Origin: Argentina anserina | Taxonomy: Eukaryota > Streptophyta > Magnoliopsida > Rosales > Rosaceae | Assembly (NCBI RefSeq): GCF_933775445.1 | Contig: NC_065877.1 | Coordinates: 8,184,001-8,248,000, forward strand | Direction: 5' to 3' | DNA length: 64,000 nt | Shown here: in pieces, positions 36,801-48,010 of the stretch | How the letters are laid out: the number at the start of each line of letters is the position of its first letter | Position numbering within the stretch: the stretch's first letter is position 1 | The notes under the pieces: generated by a model | The model's input: the letters and a program-made list of their open reading frames with translations, nothing else | Databases searched by the model: none | Told to the model about the DNA's origin: nothing | Made by a program: the position numbers and the translations under genes

Positions 36801-37424
36801 TTGATCTAGAATTGTAATTTATGGAGGATTTGGAATTTGGCCGAAGGCAAAAAATGTTTTTGACAATGTACTCAAAATACTATGTGATTCACTTTTGAAC
36901 TGATTGTTTTACATTATATGCATCAAAATACCTCCAAACATATGTAACCGAGGGTGGATGGAAAGCAAACGTAGAAAACCAGAAATCCCAAATGGGAAAA
37001 TCCCCAATTCAATCATGACATCCGGTGCTCACTAGAGGAGTGGAGGCCGCGAAGTTAATCACTCTAATTTAAGAATTAGGCTTTAGTTTTTAGGGTTAGA
37101 GATTTAATTTTATAGAAAAAAAGAAGGGAGAAGAAGACACAAGAGATAAAAAGAAAAAAAAATTGGTGGTCCGTGTGAGATTAGAGAAGTTGGTGTGGGA
37201 GGAGATTGGGTGTGGGTGTGTGTATGTATATTGTTGGTGGAGGGATTGAGTGTGAGAGAGAGTAAGGGATGCTAGTCCTAATTAAAAAAAATTAATACCA
37301 ATTTTTTTTGTCTTTCTAAGTGACTTGGGGATGCTTGAGCATCCCTAAGCTTGTAATAAGATCCGCCCCTGAGCATATGTGTGAAATTTTTACAGATGAG
37401 GCTCTTTTCTCTTATGTTGTGTCT

Positions 37425-37460
<36 letters not shown>

Positions 37461-40400
37461 CAGTAATTTATAGTTAGCTTTGAACATTAGAGCAGGTAAG
37501 TTTCATAAATTTGTACAGAGATGTTTTATATTAAGCTGGCTCATGCCTCTTGGCATAAATTAGTTTCTTCTCATGAACTTTCATGTAGGGCATTTGTGGG
37601 TATAATCGACGACTATTTTGATGGCTATTATACTGAAGAAATGATAGAATCTCAGGTATGGTTTTAAAGTTTATAGTTCTTGAGTATTCATGAATGTTGT
37701 TGGCCGAGGCTGTTAGGATGAGGGTGAACAATCATCTGTTCTCTCTTCACTGTTACATCCAAACATGTGCATTAACTTATAATTTAACTAGACCTCCTTC
37801 TCTACTACCTTGAGAAACCGCTGTTGGTTTATTAGTAGGTCCCTAATAGTTAAACCTAAGTTTATACATCCAACTTTCGTTGAAGTAGTTGTTTTTTTAT
37901 CAGGTGGACCAGCTTGTTTTTGAGGAGTTGGCGAGAGAAAAGTTTCCGAAATTGGGTTTGTATGCTTTTAGTTTCCGGTTACTGGATCTCATTCTGGTTC
38001 TTAATTCTTCATATTCTGTCGTCTGTGCTACCCTATTTTCTTTTAATTCCGAATAGCATTTATTGCAGTGAATCATCTGGATTACTTGGGAGTTCAGGTG
38101 ACATGGATCATTGGACCTTGGTTCCTTTCCATTTTTGTAAATATGATTCCTTGGGAAAGTGGTGAGATTAATCTGGCATGTTTCTAATATTGTTACTAAC
38201 TATTCACTTAAGTAGTGTAATAGTGTTTTGAAGTTAACTTTGAAGTCTTTTTGATCTTCAGTAATTCGAGTTTGGGACGTGATTCTGTTTGAAGGAAATC
38301 GTGTTATGCTTTTTCGAACAGCACTAGCTTTACTGGAGCTATATGGTATGCTCCTGTAGTGTTCCAACTAATTAGTGTTCTTGTTGGGTTCTTAATAGCC
38401 AAAGTTGTTTCATTATTTATATATGCCCTGCAGGTCCTGCTGTAGTCAATACTAAAGATGCAGGAGATGCTATTACTTTGTTGCAGTCCCTGGTTGGCTC
38501 CACATTTGATAGCAGCCAGCTAGTTTTGACTGCATGCATGGGATTTTTAGCTATAAACGAAACTAAATTGAAAGAGTTGCGGGATAAGCATCGGCCAACT
38601 GTATTAGAAGTAGTCGAGGAAAGAGCTAGGGCTAAGAGATGGAAGGATTCAAAAGGGCTGTCATCTAAGCTGTACAGTTTTAAGCATGACCCTACTATTA
38701 AAGAAGAAAAAAGTACTACTGATGAGGAAAGAACCAATGGAGATGTATCCCAATCAAAATATGATTCCTGTAATGCAGATGAAATGTTAAATGGCTTACC
38801 TCTTTCTTCAGAACTAGATTCCTTATCGGATCCTCAGGACCAGGTTGTTTTCTTTCTCTACGTATCTCTCATCTACCCAAGAATGATATGAAAATTTTCA
38901 GATATATCAGTAGATTTGAGCAATATCATTTGGCATGCTGGGCAAGTCCATGTTGGCTTAGGGGGTTGCTATTCATGGCTTTATTTTAATATGTTTCTAC
39001 CATATTGGAAGTTTTCCCCATTTAAACAATTGGGGACTGAATTAGATAATACCATCACTGAGGTGTTCTACTTGTAACTAGAAATAACGTGAGTAACTTC
39101 TTTTTAAGTTTGGGCTGCTTTGTGCAGGTGGATTGGTTAAAGGTTGAGTTATGCAGGGTGCTGGAGGAGAAAAGATCTGCTCTACTCAGGTTACTACCCA
39201 CCTGATGAATCTGTGGGTGTTTAAATTTTATACTTTTGGTGACCTGTTTTGTTAGTTTCCCAATAAAAGTTGATTTCTCTCGAGATTACTTGACACCCTT
39301 TAGTTCTTGGTTGCATACTGTCATGCACTGTCTACTGTATCCACGCTTGCATCCGTTTTAGGTTAATGTAGATCGTGAGTTTACCTCAACATATTCATTT
39401 CTGGAAAGGAGAAACACTCCTTGTACGTGTTCCCTCGTCCGATGCTTTTATCTTCCATCACATATGGCATTTTGTTTTTTCTGCCTTCATCAATATATGA
39501 AACTTCCATGATCGAACTTTCTAACTCTACCTATTTGGTAATGGCCTCAATTAGGGCTTTGACTGAAAGATCAAAAGGTTATATAAATGTTCCTAGAAGG
39601 CCATCTATTTTCATGCATGTAATTACTCTAGCAACAAATGACATTTTGCCTGAATTATAATTACCTCATAAACATGACTTCTGGAAACAATCACTGAAAT
39701 CTGTTTCCTTCAAAAAAAAAAAACTGAAATCTGTTTGTGATTTATTTCACTTTCCAGATCTGAGGAGTTGGAGACTGCACTTATGGAGATTGTCAAGCAT
39801 GATAATCGACGAGAATTAAATGCAAAGGTATTTCAATTATTGATTTAGCCGACTGTTTTTGTTGCTTTGTGTCTGCCTCTTTCTATGTTAATTGATCATG
39901 CTTACTATAGCTTCCTCATTTCAACAACCAGTAGCGTGTCTAATTCATTGGATGCATTATGTTTTTCTTTTTGGACGAAGGATGCTTTATGTTTATTGTC
40001 TGCACTTCTGCACAGGTAATTCATGAAAAGGCATTCAGGCTATGCCAGCAGAATATATATCCTTGAAGTTGCTGCATTGCCTTCGCTGAATTTACTCATT
40101 ATAATTTCTGCAACATTAATGTATCTGTCTGCTGAATCGATAGTGAATTGACTTAAAAAATTATAGGGTCACAAGTTATATCAATGAAAAGAGCAAGGAT
40201 AAACTTTTGAGACAAATTTGAGATCTTCTCAGTAGTTAAACATACAATGATGTTTCATTTATTTATTTATTTTCTCTCGTCTGAATTGTTGGAGATCCTC
40301 CTCATGGTCCTGCAGCTTGAGCAGTTGGAGCACGAGGTGGCTGAGCTACGCCAAGCCCTTAATGACAAGACAGAGCAAGAAGCTGCAGTGCTTAAGGTTA

Positions 40401-41588
40401 ATATTACTTCTTGTTTTCTCCTATGGTTGGGCAAAAGAGAGGGAAGATGATCTCTCATTTCCCCCCTATATTTTTAGGTATTGAAGTTGGTGGAGCAAGA
40501 ACAAAAAGTTACTGAAGATGCCAGAATAAGTGCAGAGCAAGAAGCAATAAAACAGAAACATGCACTTTGTGTGCTTCAGGTTCCTCTCTTTCTCTTATAC
40601 TGGTGTGTTTCTGGAACATGTATTTCCAATATGAAGCATTTAGGAAGTAAATGAAGGTATAGAAAACACATTATATTGGGACGCCCATTTACTCGATCTT
40701 CAAGTGAGTTTATCGACTTTATCCATCTTTCTGTGACATGATTATATCCAATTATCAACTAAACAGCTGATATTCAGGAAAACTATGACAACGCTATGTT
40801 TTCACTTACTGAGATGGAAAGGAGGGTAAAAGTTGCAGAGTCAATGCTGGAGGCGACTTTGCAATATGAATCCGGCCAAGCTAAAGCTTTATCTTCTCCA
40901 AGGTACTTCAAATTCTCCTAGCTGAATTTTATGAATGAGTTTTATAACGGTTCATGCAGTTACAATCAGTGTATACATGATACAATAATGAGATAGCATG
41001 CTTTTGTAGGTCTGTGCCAGACTCAACGCAGGGAAATCTCACAAGAAAGATATCTCTTCTGTCATTTGGACTTGGCTGGCGTGATAGAATGAAGGTATTG
41101 TGATACCTCTTCTACTAATACATTTTCCGGGATGATTGCCAACTGCATTTCAGTTTGAATTTTATTATCTGGTACTCGTCTCTTAATAGTTGGTGTAAAA
41201 TGTATCAATGATTTCAGTCTTTTAGATCCTCAAATTGGACAGCTGTTAGTTCATGCTATTAGCTTGCCAATTGCTCTGAAGTATGAGATTTTAGCTATGA
41301 TATTTAAGCTTTAACATCGGGCATGACCCCTTATGGTCTTTGTCTGTAAACCACAGAAATCCAATGACAGTAAACTACTAACCTCTAATGGTCATTGTTT
41401 GAAAATCTTTACAGAAAGCCAATGACAGTAAACCAACCAATGAACAGAGAGAGCCATCACCTCCAGAAGAGAAAACTGCTCCTACTCCAGAAGGGAAAAC
41501 TGCTCCTACTCCAGAAGGGAAAACTGCTCCCACCACCCCACAGAAGAAAACTGGTGAGGAACTGATGGAACATGTAGAGGGGAAGTGA
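33854..41588 (+). CDS. TBC domain RabGAP with C-terminal coiled coil
   Basis: GTPase-activating protein for Rab GTPases in membrane traffic. Eighteen exons: 33854-33900, 34711-34780, 35220-35915, 36005-36151, 36272-36385, 36545-36603, 37589-37655, 37904-37955, 38069-38161, 38262-38345, 38434-38843, 39128-39189, 39758-39827, 40316-40396, 40478-40579, 40778-40902, 41010-41094, 41415-41588; total 845 aa. Residues 1-250 are acidic and Ser-rich after a conserved DTYGFAVRPQY. The TBC domain spans about 258-510, from HGGVPKDLRGEVWQAF. The arginine-finger region is IPRTFPGHPALDENGR (Arg324) and the glutamine finger is in SVGYCQ (Gln358); both catalytic residues are kept. VNHLDYLGVQVTWIIGPWFL and VWDVILFEGNRVMLFRTALA follow. 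Residues about 640-790 form a Glu/Lys-rich coiled coil. The tail has KTAPTPEG repeats. Every intron is GT-AG and all joins keep frame. Resembles plant EVI5-like TBC proteins such as At2g37290 and At3g55020. Confidence 0.94.
34021..34081 (+). repeat. CTT/CTC microsatellite
   Basis: Imperfect run of CTC and CTT triplets in the first intron of the TBC gene, close to its 5' end. Pyrimidine-rich triplets like this are common in plant 5' regions. Confidence 0.9.
36766..37371. mobile_element. Non-autonomous hAT element, TSD AGCATATG
   Basis: 606 bases within intron 6 of the TBC gene. Ends CAGTGGCGGATCTTG at the left and, reversed, CAGGGGCGGATCTTA at the right form short terminal inverted repeats with few mismatches. 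The 8-base duplication AGCATATG lies at 36758-36765 and 37372-37379. An 8-base duplication is the hAT signature. No transposase frame is present. The subterminal motif GGGGATGCTTGA occurs near both ends, direct at the right and similar at the left. Confidence 0.93.
37421..37458 (+). repeat. (TG)n microsatellite
   Basis: Run of GT dinucleotides, slightly interrupted at its start, in TBC intron 6 just past the hAT element. Confidence 0.93.
41472..41543 (+). repeat. 24-base coding repeats in the last TBC exon
   Basis: Two identical in-frame 24-base units (41472-41495, 41496-41519) encode KTAPTPEG, and a third diverged unit follows (KTAPTTPQ). Length is a multiple of three, so copy-number change would not break the frame. 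Confidence 0.93.
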
Positions 41589-42478
41589 TACCCAGTAGTT
41601 CACTATAATCTTCGTATTTTACGTAGTGGTAGCTGAGGGAGCCATGCAAACGGGTTCATTAGACAGTGAAAATGTAAATCATGCTAGTTTTTTTGTTCTG
41701 TAGTATTGACACTCATTCTCAGTGACTAGTGCTTGGTTCTTATCTTTTACTAAGCAATTTATAGATCAATTTTCTGCAGTTTCTTGAGCACAGATGAGGA
41801 CATCAAATTCTAGCACCTTTATTTTTTTTTACTTTTTATATATCAGGGTGGAGATAATTATAACATATTGAAACTTGAATTAACTTGCAGCAAAAACAAG
41901 TGGTAAATAAAACACAACCACCCTGTCAGGGACAAATGCTATGGAGAATACATCAGTACAAAGTCAGAAGCAATATTGACAGGCTTATTTACAGCAAAAA
42001 AAAAAATTGCAGATATTGACAAGATTCTAACTCACATTCACACCTGTGGTAAGTTGAAACAAACCAGAACTACGCATCGATATGTAAGAAGAGAAAAGGG
42101 TAAAAAGCGTTATAGGGAACCCCTTAACTGTTTAATGATCAACCAGAGTAAGAGGGCACACTAGGACGATACAGGCTTCTGCTCTATACGTATATTCGAC
42201 AAGAATAAAAGGAGGTACGCTCTTTTGTTTTGTTTTTTTTTTCTTTTATCCTTTCCTGATACGACACAAGGAGATGGATTTTGGACTTTTTATCTGTGAT
42301 AGTACAAGTTAATAGCTGACAACATAGGAACTGCAGCGAACATGCTCTCTGAATTATGTAGTCAGACCTGTTCCATACCTTGTATATATCAGAACAGCCA
42401 CCAGCATGCACAGCAAACCCAAAAACTTGCAAGCAAAAACCGCAGTTTCAGGAATTCAATCTTCTAGGCTCATGTCCA
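41589..42478. other. Convergent intergenic region, TBC and PBL7 3' flanks
   Basis: 3' untranslated regions of the TBC gene (+) and the kinase gene (-). No additional gene is supported. Confidence 0.5.
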
Positions 42479-44749
42479 CTACCACCATTGAGCTTTCCTT
42501 TCACTGTCCCGCTTGCTTCTAGGGGGAGTACAAGGGGCAAGACGGGAGCTTCGTGGAGGCTCGGTTTCAGGATCATACTTTTGTGCAGCAAGGTATGACA
42601 AAGCTGTGACAACATCAGCTATAACCGGACGCATATTAGGCTGCTCCTGAACACACATTGCCGCAACAGCCAGAGCTTGGTATAATCCCCGTGCGGGGTA
42701 CTGACCTTGTAGCGCAGGGTCTGCCATTTGAGAAAATTTCTTTCGGTCCTTGAACAAAGGTCTTGCCTGAAAAATTGAAGACTTATCATTTGTTAAATAT
42801 CAACGTAAACTCGATATTAGAACTTCATTATGGGTGAAGTACTTCAGCTTCTGAACAAAAGAACAACCAACTTAAAAACACTTCAAGAAGAATTAAAAGG
42901 CTCATGAAAACCAAGCAGGATTCCTTACCCATGCAACCAAGTTTTGCTCTCCTGTAGCTCTAGAATTATCAATTGCCTTTCTGCCAGTAATGATTTCCAA
43001 AAGTACCACCCCAAAGCTATAAACATCTGATTTAAGAGTCAATTGGCCTGTCATTGCATATTCAGGAGCACAATATCCGTAGGTTCCCATAACCCTAGTA
43101 GAAACGTGGGTGTTGTCCCCAACAGGCCCAAGCTTGGCTAAACCAAAATCAGACAGTTTGGGATGATACCCTTCATTTAGCAATATGTTGGAGCATTTCA
43201 AATCTCTGTATATCACAGGTGGACTTGCTTTGTCATGTAAATACTCCAGCCCCTTTGCAGCCCCAGCAGCTATTTTCATTCTTGTATTCCAATCAAGTCT
43301 TCTTTTACCAGGCGACATATCTGCAGAAACAAGCTCATTAAATCAATGTACCTTTAAGATCTTACCATGTGAATATCAAGGAAAACAAGGCATCTGGAGA
43401 TAATGCAACGTATACGACTATACCATGTAAATGATCCTCCAAAGATCCCAAGGGCATGTACTCATAGACAAGCAGCCTCTGGTCTCCATCAGCACAGTAA
43501 CCAAGAAGATTAACAAGGTTAGGGTGGTGAAGCAGACTTAACATCAACACCTCAACAAGGAATTCCCTGTTCCCTTGCAACCCATTACGATCAAGTTGTT
43601 TGATAGCTACCACCTACACCAAACACGCAAGAAGGATCAAACACTATCACCAACTACATAAAATAAATATTGGATGATTAATCCTGTTAATGCACTATTG
43701 ATACTTCGCAAAGATGCTTCAATTTTTCCTTGTTCAAGAAACTATAAAATAACAACGACTGACCTGATTTATACATTCCAGATGTCCTTTATATACTCGA
43801 CCAAAGCCTCCCTCCCCCAGAAGACATTCTGCTCTGAAATTTCTAGTTGCAGCTGCCAAATCACGGAACACAAAAGTCTGTGCTGAGATGTGTTCTCCAT
43901 CTTTCGTGGACTCTTTGACACTCAAAGAAGAATTGGTCTTTACAAATTCTATAATCATAGATGGACACAAAAGTAAGAATCTTTGGAACAGGAAGAGCAG
44001 GTTTAGGATTTATATCACAATGGGAAAACATAAAAAATTATGAAGACTTCAGCAAGACAACAAAGAATACAACAGGCAACTAAAAGTGTAAAACTAATAG
44101 GAAGCCATCTGGACCAGAATGATGCTTAGCATGGCTTAACATGAGTAGAATGTAGAATGTTGTATTCCTACCAAGAAAACAGCTATACAAGTTATAAAGA
44201 GATGCCCAGAAAGCACTCCGAGATCATAACTAATCAGTGAGTTGCGATTCTATACTAGTTTGTCAACAAAGTTCATACTCCATTGTATAGACGAATTAAG
44301 CGCAAATGCAAAACCATTAACAGAATCACTTATAAGCCAACTTAAACTTGTACAAATATCTACTCCCGGAAGTAACTAACATGCCAATTAAACTCCAATT
44401 AAGATCAATCACCAAGCAATTACAGCCCCAATTTTTCCCTCTGCACCTTAAAATTTCAAAGTAAAGTACTCTTTTTTGCTCCATCTAAACCAGATGAACA
44501 ACCAAGAAACCCAATAACACTAAAGCCCAGACATAACCGAAACAAACATTGATCATTCATCATCACGCTGAAGTTGGAGTAAAGCTAAAGAGTCAAACTT
44601 TCATGTCATAAACATGTAAACCAGTAAGTACCTGAAGTGGGTTTGATCTGGTCAAATGGCCTCTGCTCCAACTCTACAGAACTCTTCCTTTTCTTCTTAT
44701 TCTTCTTTGCTCTACTGTTGGAATTACCAGAACATGGAATCCAACCCAT
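42479..44749 (-). CDS. PBL7: RLCK-VII kinase, PBL7/CDL1-like
   Basis: Receptor-like cytoplasmic kinase of the PBS1-like group, acting below pattern-recognition or brassinosteroid receptors at the plasma membrane. Five exons on the minus strand: 44632-44749, 43764-43948, 43424-43613, 42929-43320, 42479-42766, giving 390 aa. The N terminus MGWIPC offers Gly2 for myristoylation and Cys6 for palmitoylation. Kinase features: [13 protein letters not shown] glycine loop, catalytic Lys106 in VVAIKQL, catalytic loop [10 protein letters not shown] with Asp204, DFG with Asp222, and activation segment [39 protein letters not shown] and the RLCK-VII segment [17 protein letters not shown] follow. The C-terminal tail [19 protein letters not shown] is basic. 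All introns are GT-AG. Start choice is fixed by the acylation motif. Assignment to PBL7 rather than other PBLs rests on sequence resemblance from memory and on the neighbours. Confidence 0.94.
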
Positions 44750-45519
44750 GATTATAACTTACACAGAATCCAAAAGACTCAAAAGAGAGAGAGGGAGAGA
44801 AGCAGTAGGGAGCAATATCCAGGGAGACTAAAAAGATAGAGAATCAACCATTCCCAGGTCTCAAATAAACCAAAAGCTACAGAACCAACCACGAGCAACA
44901 CACTGATAGGCTGATAGCGAGAGCTTGCAGGCCCTTGTTAAGTTGTAACAACTTGACTTTGTAAATTCTTAGGAATTTATAGAAGAAACCACACAGAGAC
45001 ACCCTCTCTTTATTTTATTTTTCCCATTTTTGTAACATTTGACATTTTCTTTTGGGATCTATTTCTTCTTTCTGAGTGAATGGACTTGATAATAAATTCT
45101 TGAATAAACATCAGAAGACCAAATGCATGTAATTAATTATGGGATTTTGATGGTAGGGAGCACGTTCAAATTTTATAAAACTTGTTTTAGGACTTAGAAG
45201 TATGCACATTTTGGATTTGCACCCACTCTTTTATATTCTGGTGTTCGTATGTGGTATGTTTAAATCTTGTAACCCAAGTTTAGGTAAACGATTCGACCAC
45301 TCCATTGTTCTTATCCAAGAGATCACTACGTGTGTGTATATAGTAATGTTAAATCTTGGGATGGCCGGGCAGTTTAGGGTTTAGGTGGTGACAGTATGTC
45401 GACTCTGGTTTGTCATTTCTTTGATCATGCCTCAACTTGTCAAGCTAACCCAGTGAGGGAACAAAAGAAACAAATTATTATCTATGTTTAATGAGTCATA
45501 TTGGTTAGTTCATGCAAAC

Positions 45520-45545
<26 letters not shown>
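45520..45545. repeat. (AT)n microsatellite
   Basis: About 13 AT dinucleotides in intergenic DNA. Confidence 0.93.
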
Positions 45546-45551
<6 letters not shown>

Positions 45552-46800
45552 AAGGTTGTTAAGATTTAAATGATTGATGTAAGGAATGACACAAATCTTA
45601 TGAATTGTAGACAATAATCAAACTATTAATTAACATAAACAGCATATGAGGTGTTCCGCCAAACTGGAAAAAATTGATGCTATCAATGAAGTAGTTTAAA
45701 TCACAAACTCATTATGTGTTAGACACTTGACCTCGGTCGGTGCCTTGCCATACTCTACCCTCAAATCAAGCCTTTGCAACCGCCTGTGACTTTGTGATGG
45801 GGAACCTCAACTTCTTAGTTCTTATCATCATAAGAATATGATAGCCTCTTAAAGACCACGAAGTTGTTTAATTACCAAGCCGGCCTGGAATTAATCCTAG
45901 GTTCACAGAATCATAATCATCAAACTTAATCTATTGTCACAAAACTGAAAGGGATGTACTGAAAAAGGAATGGAATCGACAATTTGATAAGGAACCTTAA
46001 GATACTAGCAATGGAAATGATGCGAGGACAAGAGGTACCTTCCAAAACTTTCTTGATTATAGGGCAAGATGGGATCAACAAATCTGAAGTGTTTGAGTCA
46101 ATTCCGGGTCCAAGTTTAATTACAGATTAAAGTCATTGTTTCCAACAACTTTTTTTTGGACCATAATGCTTTAGAGTTAGGAGATACCATACTTCACAAG
46201 CTCTGTGTAAGCTTTAGAGTTTCCGGTTCTTCTGATCGAAAGGGCTTTTGCTAGAAATTAGAGGTGCGAAAGTACAAGTGTGAGTGTGTGACCTCCTCGG
46301 CTCCTTTTCTAATTCCTTTTTTTCTAAATCACTCTTAATTAAGAAATAAGTACCAGTAAGTTGAAACAATACGATTCCTAACCCTGGACGATTACTAATG
46401 TAAGTGAGGTGGTCAAGTGTGTATTCTAACATCTAACATAGCAGTTACATAATCTCCGACACACCGTAAAGCTAGAATAGTCGGCGTCATTGGTGTGCGA
46501 CCACTAAGACTCACTTTCAGAAAGAGGACCAAATCAATTAGAAGAAGGGACTTTGACATGCACAACTAGGTAAATGACTCAAATTCCACAAAGGAAGTAT
46601 TGGTGCTCCGGGCCAACTATAGAACCTTAACAATGAATACTTGAAATATGCTGATTTTGGAGCAACCTCTGCTCAAATGGACATGCATACTTTAATACTG
46701 ATCTGATTACGCTGTATTTTAAATATGTTATAAAGAGACATGGACGAACAACTTTGTTGAATTATATTTTTGAATTAAAAGTTGGGATCAAGGTTTATCA

Positions 46801-47160
46801 AGGCATGCAATCTGGTGCTGTCGAACTTCATGAGGGAACTCACCCACTCATTTGGTTCTATGGTGAGCATCTTACATTTTCTCAATTTTGGTCTCAATGT
46901 AGTTCATGATATGTATGAATGTCCTCATTCGAGGAGTGGTACTTTTTATAAGATCATAGAACATCAACACTATACAAAACTCGTCTTGTCGAATTTCATA
47001 CTTCCCTTCACCCTCTCGTTTGGCTCTCTATCTAGTGAGCACTATTACTTTTTCTCAACTTTGTTTCTAATGTGGTTAATGATATGTATGATTGTCCTCG
47101 ATGAGTGGTTTTTTGTAATAAGCTCACAGTACAAACACATAGGATCAACGCCATACAAAA
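46801..47160. repeat. Diverged tandem duplication (about 180 bases x 2)
   Basis: Unit 1 (about 46801-46975) and unit 2 (about 46976-47160) share an ordered series: TCGAACTTCATGAGGGAACT / TCGAATTTCATACTTCCCTT, CTCATTTGGTTCTATGGTGA / CTCGTTTGGCTCTCTATCTA, TTTTCTCAATTTTGGTCTCA / TTTTCTCAACTTTGTTTCTA, GATATGTATGAATGTCCTC / GATATGTATGATTGTCCTC. An open frame of 147 codons spans both units but reads as hydrophobic repeats with no known family. Confidence 0.78.
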
Positions 47161-48010
47161 CAGAAACAAGAATAACACGACTACCAGCCAAACTAAGCAA
47201 AACAAACTTGTGTCTCCCTTCTTGAGGCCACAGCTGAATTTAGGACCAACAGAAAATGTTAAGACTTAAGTGTGCTCAAAAATAGATAAATTTTCAGGTC
47301 GGCCCTCCATACCAAAAACAGTGGATTTGATCCAAGCCATTTTATTTCTTTAAGTTTGAGTTATTGCCCGAATATAGGGAAGTGAGGGAACTATCAACTA
47401 AGCCAGGATGAACATCCTGGATCCTGCATGTAGCACTTAAAAAGAACCTGCAGCACATAAAGAACCTGGATCTAAGGTACGTAAAACTTTACGATCAGCC
47501 CTATACAATCTGTAAATTTTACCTTTCTGATAGTAATAGACAATAACACAACCATTGCCTCACTAAAAATTGAATCATTAAACTGTCCGTGTCCTTACAC
47601 GAGTGGGTAGAATGCCACCAAGTTATCACCTAACTGCCATCATGTGTAGCTAATAAGACTTTTATTATGAAGTAGCTTGAAAATTAGAAGAGAAAAATTA
47701 TGTTACTCTACTAATATTGAACTAACTAATGCAGCAGTAGGGAAAATTCAGCCAAAAATGTTTCCAGCCATTTCTGTATTTCCAGAAACCCACGTAAATA
47801 AATGTCTGCATCAAGCAGCAACTTTCAAAGAGATTCCATTCCACCAAGTATCTGCAGCAGACCAATCAAAGTGGGCATCAGAATGTCACTGCAGCTTACT
47901 TGGTGGTCTGATATAATATGATATGATTTGAATGCACAGCAAGCTGCCAAGCTCTATTTGACATTTTTGTCAGATTAAAGATGCTTGATCACTGAGTGTG
48001 AATTTCAGAC

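Larger units (their letters stand above)
44750..48010. other. Intergenic region between PBL7 and WRKY44
   Basis: Starts with the PBL7 5' leader and upstream region; a TATAAATT-like box is on the minus strand at 44974-44981. It also has an AT microsatellite and a diverged tandem duplication (both listed). The rest is featureless AT-rich DNA. Confidence 0.45.

Noticed and set aside
40017..40060. Possible extra TBC exon after an AG at 40016
   Set aside because: It would hit a stop (CCTTGA) and shift the frame; joining 39827 to 40316 keeps the coiled-coil frame.
46782..47225. 147-codon frame as a protein gene
   Set aside because: It spans a diverged tandem DNA repeat, is hydrophobic by composition, and has no family or splice evidence.
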